Shown here: piece after piece, positions 26,057-35,065 of the stretch
Layout of the letters: each line of letters begins with the position of its first letter
How positions within the stretch are numbered: position 1 is the stretch's first letter
NCBI GenBank assembly: GCA_013360465.1
Contig: JABWBO010000026.1
Coordinates: 1-64,000 of the forward strand
Direction: 5' to 3'
DNA length: 64,000 nucleotides
DNA from: Anaerolineae bacterium
GTDB taxonomy: Bacteria; Chloroflexota; Anaerolineae; Aggregatilineales; Phototrophicaceae
Notes under the pieces: model-generated
Told to the model about the DNA's origin: nothing
Databases searched by the model: none
The model's input: only the letters and a program-made list of their open reading frames with translations
Translations under genes and position numbers: made by a program

Positions 26057-26967
26057 TGGACTCGATCCTGGTATTGATTGGCGCAATGCTGCGCATCGCC
26101 ACGCCGATCTTGTTTGGCGCGATGGGCGAAACGCTGATCGAGCGGGCGGGGGTACTCAACCTGGGCATCGAAGGGACGATGCTGCTGGCGGCGTTCAACG
26201 GCTTCGTCGCCGCGCAGCTCACCGGCTCGCTGTGGATCGGGCTGCTGGCGGGTGCGCTGACCGGCGTGCTGCTCTGCCTGCTGATGGGCGGGCTGAGCGT
26301 GACCCTGGGGCTGAACCAGCACGTCAGCGGGCTGGGGATCACCCTGCTGGCGAGCGGCATCGCCCTGTTCGCCTTTCGCATCCTCTACGGCGGCGCGACC
26401 ACCCCGCCGGCGCTGGCGGACTCCTTCCAGCCGCTCAATCCCTTTCCAAATACGATCCTCACCCCGGTCTTCGAACAGCACTGGCTGACCTACGCGGCGC
26501 TGCTGAGCGTCCCGCTGGTGACCTGGCTGCTCAACCGCACCACCTTCGGGCTGCGTCTGCGCTCCGTCGGCGAAAACCCGGAAGCCGCAGACACCGCCGG
26601 CATCAACGTCTACCGTATGCGCTATCAGGCGCTCATCCTGGGCGGCGCGCTGATGGGCATCGGCGGGGCGTTCCTCTCGCTGGCGCAGCTCGGGGCGTTC
26701 GCGCACGGCATCATCAATGGGCGCGGGTGGGTGGCGATTGCCGTCGTCATCTTCGGCAACTGGCAGCCCAACCGGGTGCTGGCAGGGGCGCTGCTGTTCA
26801 GCGGCGTGCAGGCGCTTCAGCTTCGGCTGCAGGCGGCGGGCGTCGCTCTGCCCTATGAGCTTCTGCTGGCGCTGCCCTACGTGCTGGTGATCGCGGCGAT
26901 TGCCCTGGTGGGGCGCAATATCTCGGTGCCGGCGGCGCTGCTCAAACCGTATCGGCGCGAAGGCTGA
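26053..26967 (+). CDS. BMP-family ABC importer permease 2
   Basis: A 304-residue permease, paired with the previous one to form the membrane channel. The N-terminal TPILFGAMGETLIERAGVLNLGIEG motif is characteristic of the YufQ/NupQ-type subunit. The start ATG 26053 overlaps the upstream stop (ATGATG; the second ATG is also possible). The four genes from 22143 to here make a complete importer. Confidence 0.92.
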   Translation: MMDSILVLIGAMLRIATPILFGAMGETLIERAGVLNLGIEGTMLLAAFNGFVAAQLTGSLWIGLLAGALTGVLLCLLMGGLSVTLGLNQHVSGLGITLLASGIALFAFRILYGGATTPPALADSFQPLNPFPNTILTPVFEQHWLTYAALLSVPLVTWLLNRTTFGLRLRSVGENPEAADTAGINVYRMRYQALILGGALMGIGGAFLSLAQLGAFAHGIINGRGWVAIAVVIFGNWQPNRVLAGALLFSGVQALQLRLQAAGVALPYELLLALPYVLVIAAIALVGRNISVPAALLKPYRREG

Positions 26968-27016
26968 TCACGCCGTTCAGCACAGCAGAGGCGAGCCGCT
27001 TCCAGGGCATTTCCAG

Positions 27017-27046
27017 TACAATGGGGGTGTAGCGAGTCAGGAGGTG
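27017..27046 (+). promoter_or_regulatory. -10 box and strong ribosome site before the Uma2 gene
   Basis: TACAAT at 27017-27022 is a good -10 box; the -35 is not clear. AGGAGGTG at 27039-27046 is an almost perfect Shine-Dalgarno sequence five bases before ATG 27052, the strongest in this window. Confidence 0.45.
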
Positions 27047-27051
27047 AAACG

Positions 27052-27684
27052 ATGGCGCTTCCCAAGATCAGTCCGGCGCTGACGCCTGCCGAAGCCGCCG
27101 AGCCGTCGCAGGAGGTTCCGCCCCCTGCCAGTGTGCGGCGCGTCTCGGTGCAGGAATTTCTCGACATGCACGAGAGAGGTGTTTTCACGGCGGACGACCG
27201 GCTGGAACTGCTCGAAGGATGGATTGTCGAGAAAATGACCAAGAAACCCCCGCGCCTAAGCAGTGCTGACCGCTTGCTCTACGCGCTCCTACCGCGCCTG
27301 CAGCCCGGTTTTCTCCTGCGCCAGGAATCGCCCGTCGTCATGGAGCGCAGCATTCCCGAACCGGATTTCTGCATCCTGCGCGGAACACTTGAGGATTTCG
27401 CAGCGCGTCTGCCAACGCCATCAGACGTCGCCCTGGTCATCGAGATCTCCGACGCCACGCTGGCGAACGACCGCACCACCAAGCGCCGGCTCTACGCCGC
27501 CGCCGGCATCCCCGTCTACTGGCTGGTCAAGCTGACCGACCGGCAGATAGAAGTCTGCACGTCGCCCGATCCCGCGCACGCCCTCTACCGCCAGGTGACC
27601 ATCTTCACCCCCGACGCGGCGCTCCCCCTGGTGCTGGATGGGCAGGAAATCGCCCAGCTGCGCGCCGCCGACATCCTCCCTTAG
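27052..27684 (+). CDS. Uma2 family endonuclease-like protein
   Basis: A 210-residue Uma2 (DUF820) protein of the PD-(D/E)xK superfamily. Seen in order: SVQEFLDM, LLEGWIVEKM, IPEPDFCIL, VALVIEISDATLANDRTTKRRLYAAAGIPVYWLVKL. The acidic residues in EPD and EIS fit the nuclease site, though the second part lacks a clear ExK Lys (E-I-S). Such genes are abundant in Cyanobacteria and Chloroflexota; most have no proven role. Its TAG abuts the GTG of the TIR-KAP gene, with no gap, so the two form an operon. A shared defence role is an inference. Confidence 0.85.
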   Translation: MALPKISPALTPAEAAEPSQEVPPPASVRRVSVQEFLDMHERGVFTADDRLELLEGWIVEKMTKKPPRLSSADRLLYALLPRLQPGFLLRQESPVVMERSIPEPDFCILRGTLEDFAARLPTPSDVALVIEISDATLANDRTTKRRLYAAAGIPVYWLVKLTDRQIEVCTSPDPAHALYRQVTIFTPDAALPLVLDGQEIAQLRAADILP

Positions 27685-27711
27685 GTGACGCGGAAGGCGG
27701 AATCCATCCCC

Positions 27712-30114
27712 ATGAGGCTGAGTCCACAGATCTTCATCTCCTATTCCCGGCGCGATTCGCTCTTCGCCGAACAGATCGTGCGCTTCCTACGCGAAGCCGG
27801 CTTGGTCGTCTGGTGGGATCAGGACATCACGGCGGGCAGGTCGTGGCAGGACGCCATACAGGAAGAGCTGGACTTCAGCAAGGCGATGATCGTCATTGTC
27901 TCGCCAGACTCGATGGCATCAACCTACGTCCGCTCGGAATACGGCGGATTCCTGGCGAGCGGAAAGACCGTCATCCCCGTCATGGTGAGCGACACGCCCC
28001 AGATGCCGCCCGAACTCCGGGCGCGGCAGTGGATCGACATGCGCGGCGGCGTCACCGACCAAGGCATCGAGCGGCTGCAAGCGGCGCTGCAAGCGGCGCT
28101 CTTCCCGCGTTACGTCAGCGAGACCCCGTACCCCGACCAGCGTCCGCCGGCTGACCAGGAAGCGGCGGAAGCCGTCAGCGAAATCGACCGGGAGGAAGCA
28201 GTCGAGGACGCGGAAGCCGTGCCGTTGGGGGAAGGCGCGCCGGGTGCAGGACTGCCCATGCCGGAACCGACGCCGCTGCTCACCCCGGAACCCCAGCAGA
28301 ACGCAGCAGCAGCCGAAGCGCGCAAGTTGGAGATCGTCACCCGCGCCCTCTCCGACAAACCGACGGAAAATGATCTGCTCGGCTTCGACGAGTACGCCAG
28401 GGCGATTGCCGGTTTCATCCTGCACGAACGCACCGAGAAGCCGCTGACCATCGCCATCAATGCCCCCTGGGGCAGCGGCAAATCCAGCCTGATGCACATG
28501 ATCCGCGCGGAACTGCGCCGCCGCGCTCAAGGGGCGACGCCGGGGAACGGCGACAGTGCGAACGACAGGCGTTCGCCCCTGGCGTCGGTCTGGTTCAACG
28601 CCTGGAAGTACGACGAAGAGGAGACACTGTGGGCGGCGCTGGCGCTGGAAGCCATCCGTCAGGTGGCTGACCAGTACGATCTGCTGGACCGCCTGTGGTT
28701 CAAACTGCGGCTGAACGGGTTCGACTGGCGGCGTCTGCTGATCGACCTGCTGCGCGCGCTGTTGTCGATGGCTGCCGTCGCCGCGCTGGCGCTGCTGGTC
28801 CTGCTGCTGGTGGGCATCCTGGCAGGGACGCCGCCCGAAACGCTGCTGCGCGATATCGTCGGTCCGGTCGTGTTCGGCGGCGGCGTCGTCGCCCTGTACC
28901 AGTTCGGCAGGAGCATCGTTCAGGGGTCCAGGGACCTGCTGAACCTGCGCATCGAACGCTACACCCGCCAGCAGCCCGACTATCAGGCGAAGATCGGTTT
29001 TCTGGCGGAATTCGAGCAGGATTTCAGCCGTCTGGTCAGAGTCGTGACGCAGAACGGCAAGTATCCGCTGGTCATCTTCATCGACGATCTCGACCGCTGC
29101 GCCGTCCCCAAAGCCGCCGACCTGATGGAGGCGATCAACATCATCCTGAACATGGATCACTGCGTCTTCATCATCGGCATGGACGTCCGCACCGTCGCCG
29201 CCAGCATCGAGGTGCGCTACGAGAAGCTGCGTCCCTATCTCGCCGCCAACGGCGGCTCAGCTTCGCTGCTGGGGCAGCAGTTTCTCGAAAAGATCATCCA
29301 GATCGTCTTCCCCATCCCTCAGCCAACACGGCATTCGATGGAACGCTTCGTGGCGGGCAATCTGGAGCAGCAGGACGCCGCAGGGGCTGCCGCTCGCCCG
29401 GCGCAGCAGGTGGTCGATGCGGTCAAAGGGCGAATCGCCGAAGCGCCAGGAGAACTGACCTCCGCCAAGACCATCGAAGCGCGGGTCAGCCAACTGGACC
29501 TGGAGGCGCTGGAGGGCTTGGACGACGACGGCGGCGCGCTGCGCAAGGCGGTCATCGAACAGCTCATCCTGGAGAACTTCGACAGCCTGGGCGAAGTCAA
29601 GCAGATCGTCATGGATATGCTGGACTTCCTGGAATACAACCCGCGTCGGGTGAAGCGCTTCATCAACGTCTTCCGTCTGCAAGCCTTCATCGCCGTCGGG
29701 CGCGGGGCGCTGAACACCTCGAATCAGCTCAAAGCGTTGGGCGCCTGCCTGCAGATCGCCTTCCGCTGGCCCGAATTCGCCCGCCGGGTCCTGGACGCGC
29801 CGCAGCTGGATAACGATCTGCACTTCGTGGCGACCACCGCGCCGCTTCTGGGGCAGATCACCGACCCGGCGCGGCGTCAGGAGGTTCAGCAGCAGCTTCA
29901 GAAGCCGAGCGCCGACCCCGTCGTGCAGTATTTCGCCCGCCTGCCGGACGCTGAAGACCTGGTAGCGCTGCTGCCGGCGACCACGCCGCTCAGCGATGAG
30001 GAAGCGGCGCACATCTTCCTGCTGGTCCTGCAGATTGCTGCCAGTACCCCCATCGTCTGGACGCCGCCGACTGCCGAGCGCGGCAGCGCTGCGGGAGTCC
30101 TGCCCTGGACCTGA
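27712..30114 (+). CDS. TIR-KAP NTPase fusion, membrane-inserted
   Basis: An 800-residue protein. Residues 1-140 are a TIR domain (IFISYSRRDS, WWDQDITAG, IVIVSPDSMASTYVRSEY). A Pro/Glu-rich linker (150-210) leads to a KAP P-loop NTPase: Walker A APWGSGKSS near 251 and Walker B VIFIDDLDRC near 454. Two hydrophobic segments (about 349-398) split the NTPase, as in KAP proteins anchored to the membrane. The residue that is the catalytic Glu in NAD-cleaving TIRs (after the aromatic in AG-xW) is Gln (SWQDAI), so NADase activity is doubtful. ATG 27712 has a purine-rich ribosome site; GTG 27685 would add nine residues. KAP proteins include PifA, a phage-exclusion protein. Confidence 0.88.
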   Translation: MRLSPQIFISYSRRDSLFAEQIVRFLREAGLVVWWDQDITAGRSWQDAIQEELDFSKAMIVIVSPDSMASTYVRSEYGGFLASGKTVIPVMVSDTPQMPPELRARQWIDMRGGVTDQGIERLQAALQAALFPRYVSETPYPDQRPPADQEAAEAVSEIDREEAVEDAEAVPLGEGAPGAGLPMPEPTPLLTPEPQQNAAAAEARKLEIVTRALSDKPTENDLLGFDEYARAIAGFILHERTEKPLTIAINAPWGSGKSSLMHMIRAELRRRAQGATPGNGDSANDRRSPLASVWFNAWKYDEEETLWAALALEAIRQVADQYDLLDRLWFKLRLNGFDWRRLLIDLLRALLSMAAVAALALLVLLLVGILAGTPPETLLRDIVGPVVFGGGVVALYQFGRSIVQGSRDLLNLRIERYTRQQPDYQAKIGFLAEFEQDFSRLVRVVTQNGKYPLVIFIDDLDRCAVPKAADLMEAINIILNMDHCVFIIGMDVRTVAASIEVRYEKLRPYLAANGGSASLLGQQFLEKIIQIVFPIPQPTRHSMERFVAGNLEQQDAAGAAARPAQQVVDAVKGRIAEAPGELTSAKTIEARVSQLDLEALEGLDDDGGALRKAVIEQLILENFDSLGEVKQIVMDMLDFLEYNPRRVKRFINVFRLQAFIAVGRGALNTSNQLKALGACLQIAFRWPEFARRVLDAPQLDNDLHFVATTAPLLGQITDPARRQEVQQQLQKPSADPVVQYFARLPDAEDLVALLPATTPLSDEEAAHIFLLVLQIAASTPIVWTPPTAERGSAAGVLPWT

Positions 30115-31170
30115 TCAGTAGGCGCGGTGGTAGGGCTGCGCGAAGGGGATCGGCTGGTCGAGCGCTTTCGCCGCGTTGACCGCCCAATGTGGATCGCGCA
30201 GCATCGCCCGCCCGATCAGCACCATATCCGCCTGACGCTCTTTGATGATGGCGTCCGCCTGCGCCGGTTCGGTGATCAAGCCGACGGCGGCGGTCGCCAC
30301 CGCCGCGCCTTCGCGCACGCGCTGTGCCAGCGGGACCTGATAGCCGGGCGCGGTCGGAATCTGCACACCGGGGATCGCGCCGCCGCTGCTGCAATCGACC
30401 AGATCGACGCCGGCATCCCTCAGCAGCCCGCCGAGCTGCACCGAATCTTCGACCGTCCAGCCGCCCTCTACCCAGTCGGTCGCCGAAATGCGCACGAACA
30501 GCGGTTTTTCCCAGAAGGCGCGAATAGCGCGGACGATCTCCAGCAGCAGGCGCGCTCGATTCTCCAGCGATCCGCCATAGTCGTCGGTGCGCTGGTTGGT
30601 CAACGGCGAAAGGAAGCTGTGCAGCAGATAGCCGTGCGCCGCATGAACCTCAACGACATCGAAACCCGCCGCTTGTACGCGCCGCGCGGCGGAGACGAAG
30701 GCATGGCAGACCTGCTGCACCTCGTCGGCGGTCAGGGCGTGCGGCTTGTAATAGCCGTCGTTGAACGGCACATCGCCGGGTCCGACCGGAATCCAGCCGC
30801 CCTGATGCAGCAGGACCGGTTTGCCGCCCTCCCAGGGGCGCGCCGTCCCGGCTTTGCGCCCGGCGTGGGCGATCTGAATGCCCGCCGCTGCCCCCTGAGA
30901 CTGGATGAAACGGGCGATCTTCGACAAGCCGTAGAGGTGGTCATCCTGCCAGATGCCGAGGTCATGCGGTGTGATGCGCCCGCGTGCCTCGACCGCCGTC
31001 GCCTCGACGATCACCAGTCCCACCCCGCCGGCGGCGCGCGCCCCCAGATGGACGAGATGCCATTCGCCGGCGAAGCCGTCCGTGCTGCTGTACTGACACA
31101 TCGGCGAGACGCCGATCCGGTTGCGGAACGTCACCCCGCGCAGGGTGAAAGGGGAAAATAGGTGGGTCAT
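30115..31170 (-). CDS. Old-yellow-enzyme family NADH:flavin oxidoreductase (YqjM/NamA-like)
   Basis: A 351-residue FMN enzyme reducing activated C=C bonds. The N-terminus MTHLFSPFTLRGVTFRNRIGVSPMCQYSS has the Cys typical of the YqjM subgroup. QIAHAGRKA carries the active-site His residues for substrate binding, and VHAAHGYLLHSFLSPLTNQRTDDYGGS is the FMN-side loop. It is the last of six tightly packed genes; its start overlaps the stop of the LLM gene by four bases. Its stop touches that of the convergent TIR-KAP gene. Confidence 0.92.
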   Translation of the reverse strand: MTHLFSPFTLRGVTFRNRIGVSPMCQYSSTDGFAGEWHLVHLGARAAGGVGLVIVEATAVEARGRITPHDLGIWQDDHLYGLSKIARFIQSQGAAAGIQIAHAGRKAGTARPWEGGKPVLLHQGGWIPVGPGDVPFNDGYYKPHALTADEVQQVCHAFVSAARRVQAAGFDVVEVHAAHGYLLHSFLSPLTNQRTDDYGGSLENRARLLLEIVRAIRAFWEKPLFVRISATDWVEGGWTVEDSVQLGGLLRDAGVDLVDCSSGGAIPGVQIPTAPGYQVPLAQRVREGAAVATAAVGLITEPAQADAIIKERQADMVLIGRAMLRDPHWAVNAAKALDQPIPFAQPYHRAY

Positions 31171-32183
31171 CGCTCTCCTCGCTGAAGTACAGGGATCACG
31201 CGCTCGCCGAGCAGACGGATGCCGTTCGCTGAAGGGATGCCGTGCGGCGTCCCGAATTCGACGCGCGATGCGCCCGCCGCGAACAGCGCCTCCGTCTGCC
31301 GAATCAGATCATCCGGGTCGCCGGCAAAGGCGAATTTTTCAAGCAGATCGTCGGAGATCAGCGCCGCCGCGTCGTTGAGCCGATCCGCCTCGACCGCCGC
31401 CTGAAGCCGGGCGACCAGCGCCGGATCGACCTGCACCGTCGGGTCGAGCAGGGCGACCACCGGCAGGTAGAGCGCCACAGAACGGCGCGCCGTCTGCCGC
31501 GCCAGCGCCCGATCTTCGTCGCACACCGTCACCGCGCCGATCACCACGCCGACGGCGTCCGGCGCGCGCCCTGCCCTGTCCCTCCCCTTCGCCGTGTACT
31601 GGTGGATGACCGGCACAACGTCGGGGTTGGCGCTGCCGCCAACCTTCACCTCATCGGCGATCTCCCCCGCCAGGGCGCACAGTCTGCGCCCCCAGGAGCC
31701 GATCAGCAGCGGGATCGATTGTCCGGGCAGCGGGTAAGGCGCGCGCACGTGCGGAGCGATTCGGTAAATCGCGCCGTCGTAGCCACCGCTCCGACCTTCG
31801 AGCAGCATCCGTATCACAGCGGCGGCTTCGCCAATCTGTCGGATCGGCTGGGCATGTTCGGCGATGCCGTGATCACGGAGCCACGCCCCACGCGCCAGCC
31901 CGATATAGACGCCGCCCGCCGCCAGGTCTGCCAGCAGCGCCGCCTGCGCCGCGATGTCGATGGGATGCACCCGCGCCGGCGAGATCGCCGCGACGCCCAG
32001 GCGCGCCCGCCGCAGGTGCGGAGCCATCAGCAAGAGCGGAGCGAATCCCGGATGGTACGGCGCGTCGCAGTAGACGGTCACGCCATCGAAGGGATAGGTG
32101 TCGATCAGCCGGGCGAGCGCGACATATTCGGCGGCGGACTTGGAGGTCTGTAGGGCGATGCTGATCTGGCGCGGTCGGCTCAT
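31167..32183 (-). CDS. LLM class flavin-dependent oxidoreductase
   Basis: A 338-residue luciferase-like monooxygenase/F420-reductase family protein. The TIM-barrel features are seen in FDGVTVYCDAPYHPG, RLGVAAISPARVHPIDIAAQAALLADLAAGGVYIGLARGAW and the late GDPDDLIRQTEALFAAGASRVEFG. Whether FMN or F420 is used cannot be told. It overlaps both neighbours by four bases (OYE and TIGR04076), so the three are translationally coupled. Confidence 0.88.
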   Translation of the reverse strand: MSRPRQISIALQTSKSAAEYVALARLIDTYPFDGVTVYCDAPYHPGFAPLLLMAPHLRRARLGVAAISPARVHPIDIAAQAALLADLAAGGVYIGLARGAWLRDHGIAEHAQPIRQIGEAAAVIRMLLEGRSGGYDGAIYRIAPHVRAPYPLPGQSIPLLIGSWGRRLCALAGEIADEVKVGGSANPDVVPVIHQYTAKGRDRAGRAPDAVGVVIGAVTVCDEDRALARQTARRSVALYLPVVALLDPTVQVDPALVARLQAAVEADRLNDAAALISDDLLEKFAFAGDPDDLIRQTEALFAAGASRVEFGTPHGIPSANGIRLLGERVIPVLQRGER

Positions 32184-32494
32184 GTCAGATCATCCGAATC
32201 CAATGTGCGCTGCGCCAGCCGTTCGACGCGCATGATCAGCCGCTCGTCCGGGTTCGGGCAGGCGACCAGCGAGTCGCGCTCCAGCCAGTCGCCCGCCGCC
32301 AGCGCGCGCTGCTTCGCCGCCAGCAGCGGCAGCACGGCGCTGAGCGCGTAGATGCAGAAGTGCTTGCCCGGCGGCAGGCGCAGCCGGCAGGACTCCGTCA
32401 GATCGAAATAGTCGCCGACCTGCAAGCCGCAGACCGAGCGCCCCTCGATACGTTCGACCGTCACCCGCAGATCGTAAAGCTGAAAGTCGGGCAT
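32180..32494 (-). CDS. TIGR04076-like small protein
   Basis: A 104-residue protein resembling the TIGR04076 family: an N-terminal strand-rich segment LRVTVERIEGRSVCGLQVGDYFDL, a middle ALSAVLPLLAAKQ helix, and a VACPNPDERLIMRVERL ending. Family function is unknown, but it recurs beside oxidoreductases. It lies between two LLM enzymes and overlaps the downstream one. Confidence 0.72.
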   Translation of the reverse strand: MPDFQLYDLRVTVERIEGRSVCGLQVGDYFDLTESCRLRLPPGKHFCIYALSAVLPLLAAKQRALAAGDWLERDSLVACPNPDERLIMRVERLAQRTLDSDDLT

Positions 32495-32513
32495 AATGCG
32501 TCTCTGAATCCGC

Positions 32514-33518
32514 CTAAGCCTTCCTGAAATGCGGGATCACGTCGCGCCCGATGGCGCGCACCGCTTCTAGCGGGTCCGTGCCCAGGGGTGGGCCGAAGCT
32601 CAGATGCTTCACGCCCATCGCCACCATCGCCTCCAGCCGTTCGATCAGGTCACGCGTCGTGCCGACAATGCCGATCCGCAGCATGGCGGGCGTGACCAGC
32701 GCTTTCGCCTTCGCCATATCGCGCTCGACCATCGCTGCCCGTTCGATGCCATCGAAGTCCACCCGCGTCAAGCCGAGTCGCTCCCAGATCAGCGGGCTGA
32801 GGGCGTGCCCATAGTAGGCGACCTTCTCGCGCAGCGCATCCTCGGCAGCGGGGAGGTCTTCTCCCACCGAACACCAGACGCAGGCGGCGATATCCAGATC
32901 ATCGGCGGACCGCCCCGCAGCCGCCGCTCCCTCGCGGATGTAGGGCATGACCGTCTCGTAATGTTCGGGCGGGAAGAGCAGGGGCAGCCCGCCGTCGGCG
33001 GTTTCGCCGATCAACCGCAGCATGTTGGGACTCATCGCACCGACGTAGATCGGCACGCGCCGCCGCGCTGGAAAACGCAGATACGCCTCGTCCGTCCAGC
33101 GCAGGAAAGCGCCGTCCAGCGCCGCCGCCTCGCCGCGCAGCAGGTGGTTGATCGCCGTGATGCTTTCGCGCACCGCCGCCACCGGTTTCGGCTGTTCCAG
33201 CCCGATCCACTTCATGAATTCGCCGGCGCCGGCGGCGAGTCCCAGGTTGAAGCGTCCGCCGCTGACCTCATCCAGGGTGACGGCAAACATGGCGATCTCC
33301 GCCGGGTTCAGCGTATACGGGTTGAGGATGCACGTGCCGATCTCAATGCGCGTCGTCGCCAGCGCGCACGCCGTCAGGATGACCGGGGCGCTGCGCAGAA
33401 ACAGATCGTGGCTGACCCAGAACTGGTCAAAGCCGCCGGCTTCGGCGGCAGCCGCCATCTCGACGTAGCGCGACGCCGGCAGATCGTTGTTGAGCCGCAG
33501 GCTGAACTTCATCACCAT
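32514..33518 (-). CDS. LLM class flavin-dependent oxidoreductase (Mer-like)
   Basis: A 334-residue luciferase-family enzyme resembling F420-dependent methylene-tetrahydromethanopterin reductase: FSLRLNNDLPASRYVEMAAAAEAGGFDQFWVSHD, IGTCILNPYTLNPAEIAMFAVTLDEVSGGRFNLGLAAG and IYVGAMSPNMLRLIGETADG. The MGVKHLSFGPPLG ending is typical. It begins one base after the RidA gene ends; ATG 33512 is an alternative start. It shares only the fold with the other LLM gene, so the two probably do different steps. Confidence 0.88.
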   Translation of the reverse strand: MVMKFSLRLNNDLPASRYVEMAAAAEAGGFDQFWVSHDLFLRSAPVILTACALATTRIEIGTCILNPYTLNPAEIAMFAVTLDEVSGGRFNLGLAAGAGEFMKWIGLEQPKPVAAVRESITAINHLLRGEAAALDGAFLRWTDEAYLRFPARRRVPIYVGAMSPNMLRLIGETADGGLPLLFPPEHYETVMPYIREGAAAAGRSADDLDIAACVWCSVGEDLPAAEDALREKVAYYGHALSPLIWERLGLTRVDFDGIERAAMVERDMAKAKALVTPAMLRIGIVGTTRDLIERLEAMVAMGVKHLSFGPPLGTDPLEAVRAIGRDVIPHFRKA

Positions 33519-33519
33519 C

Positions 33520-33918
33520 TCACGGCGCTGCGCCGATCAGCGCATCGACTTCGATTTCGATGAGATGCTGCGGATCGATCAGACGGCTGACCTCGACCAT
33601 CGTCGTCACCGGGCGGATGTCGGCGAAGCGTTCGCCATGCGCCCTGCCTACCGCCTGCCACTGGTCGATGTCGGTCACGAACATGCGTACCCGCACCACG
33701 TCGCCCAGAGTCGCCCCCGCCGCGTTGAGCGCCCGCTCGATCTTGTCAAAGATGTATCTCGCCTGCGCGTAAACGTCGCCCACGCCATACACGACGCCGG
33801 TTTCATCGCTGGCGGTCGTGCCGCTGACCACCACATGATCGCCGACGCGCACCGCCCGCGAGTAGCCAACTGTCTTTTCCCAGGGCGTCCCGGTAGAAAT
33901 GTTTTGTCTCGGCATCAT
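33520..33918 (-). CDS. RidA/YjgF family protein
   Basis: A 132-residue Rid-superfamily protein: the GTPWEKTVGYSRAVRVGDHVVVSGTT start, VYAQARYIFDKIERALNAAGATLGDVVRVRMFVTD centre and LIEIEVDAL end are all present. Archetypal RidA uses an Arg in the P-A/V-R-S/T loop to hydrolyse 2-aminoacrylate-type imines. Here that loop reads IRPVTTMVEVS, so the Arg is not in the usual place and deaminase activity is unsure. AGGAGG precedes ATG 33918. The RutC-like placement beside LLM enzymes is notable. Confidence 0.88.
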   Translation of the reverse strand: MMPRQNISTGTPWEKTVGYSRAVRVGDHVVVSGTTASDETGVVYGVGDVYAQARYIFDKIERALNAAGATLGDVVRVRMFVTDIDQWQAVGRAHGERFADIRPVTTMVEVSRLIDPQHLIEIEVDALIGAAP

Positions 33919-33925
33919 ATCCCTC

Positions 33926-35065
33926 CTAGTCGATCACGATCAGCGACTGCCAGCCGTTGGTCAGCTTTTCGCCGCCTCCGGGGCGCACCACCACCACATC
34001 CTCGATGCGCGACGAAAATCCGCCGTAACGCATGATGCTCGGCTCGACGGTGAACCACATCCCCTCCTGCAGAACGGTCGTGTCGCCCCTGGTCAGGAAC
34101 GGCGGCTCGTGTACATCCATGCCGATCCCGTGACCCAGCCGGTGGCGGAAGTCCGCGCCGAACCCGGCATCGGCGATCACCTGACGGGCGGCAGCGTCCA
34201 CCTGTTCCGCCGTGATCTGCCCCGCCTTCATGGCGGCGATACCGGCAGCCTGCGACGCCATCACCAGATCGTATACCTGCTGGAATGCCGGGTCCGGCGC
34301 GCCGAAGCTGACCGTACGTCCATAGTCGTAGCAGAAGCCGTCATGCACCGCCCCGAAGTCGAACAGCACCGACACCGGCGGATGCAGCGGGCGATGCCAC
34401 TTCTTCTCGACATCGCCGAAGATCAGCGCGTGGTTCGGACCCGAATTGTAGAGCGAGGTGGTGAACGACGGACCAAGCGAGCCATGCTTCTTGAGCTGGT
34501 AATCGACCTCGGCGATTACTTCCAGCTCGGTCATGCCGTGCTTCAGCAGGGGGATCACGTCGGCGAACGCCGCTTCAGTGATGCGCCCCGCCTCGCGCAT
34601 GACGGCTTCTTCTTCTGCCGACTTGATCACCCGCATCTTGCGCAGGATGTCGGTTGCCGAGACGAAGACCGCGTCCGGCAGAAGCGCCTGAAGACGGATG
34701 AGCGTTTCGCCCTCCGTCCAGTGGCTCACCGCCACGCGCGGTGTGGGCGGCAGGTCGAAGCCTTTCAGGATGTCGCGCACCAGGCTGGCGGGGTCGTCCC
34801 AGTCGCCAAGCACCCGCATCTGCACCCCTTGCAGCCGTTCCAACCCGCCGAATTCGGCGGTCATCCGGGGTAGGGTCAGGACAGGATCGTGACGCGGAGT
34901 GATCCATGCGCCTTCCAGCCACGCCCCTGGGTGCAGCACCGCGCCGAAGTTGGGCATGGCGCGCGGGACGCCGGTCAGGTAATTCAGATCGGACGAGATC
35001 GGGAAGAACGCCAAATCGGCGTCGAGGCGCTGGCGAAACCGCGTGAGGCGCTGGCTGTAATCCAT
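33926..35065 (-). CDS. M24 family metallopeptidase (Xaa-Pro aminopeptidase/creatinase-like)
   Basis: A 379-residue pita-bread-fold peptidase, first gene of the six-gene operon. The metal ligands are visible: Asp pair in FDFGAVHDGFCYDYGRT, His in RLGHGIGMDVHEPP, Glu in FTVEPSI and Glu in SRIEDVVVV. ATG 35065 lies six bases after a GGAG, better than the ATG two codons upstream. The fold also covers creatinase-type C-N hydrolases and ectoine hydrolases, so in this oxidoreductase operon a small amide or imine substrate is as likely as a peptide. Confidence 0.9.
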   Translation of the reverse strand: MDYSQRLTRFRQRLDADLAFFPISSDLNYLTGVPRAMPNFGAVLHPGAWLEGAWITPRHDPVLTLPRMTAEFGGLERLQGVQMRVLGDWDDPASLVRDILKGFDLPPTPRVAVSHWTEGETLIRLQALLPDAVFVSATDILRKMRVIKSAEEEAVMREAGRITEAAFADVIPLLKHGMTELEVIAEVDYQLKKHGSLGPSFTTSLYNSGPNHALIFGDVEKKWHRPLHPPVSVLFDFGAVHDGFCYDYGRTVSFGAPDPAFQQVYDLVMASQAAGIAAMKAGQITAEQVDAAARQVIADAGFGADFRHRLGHGIGMDVHEPPFLTRGDTTVLQEGMWFTVEPSIMRYGGFSSRIEDVVVVRPGGGEKLTNGWQSLIVID

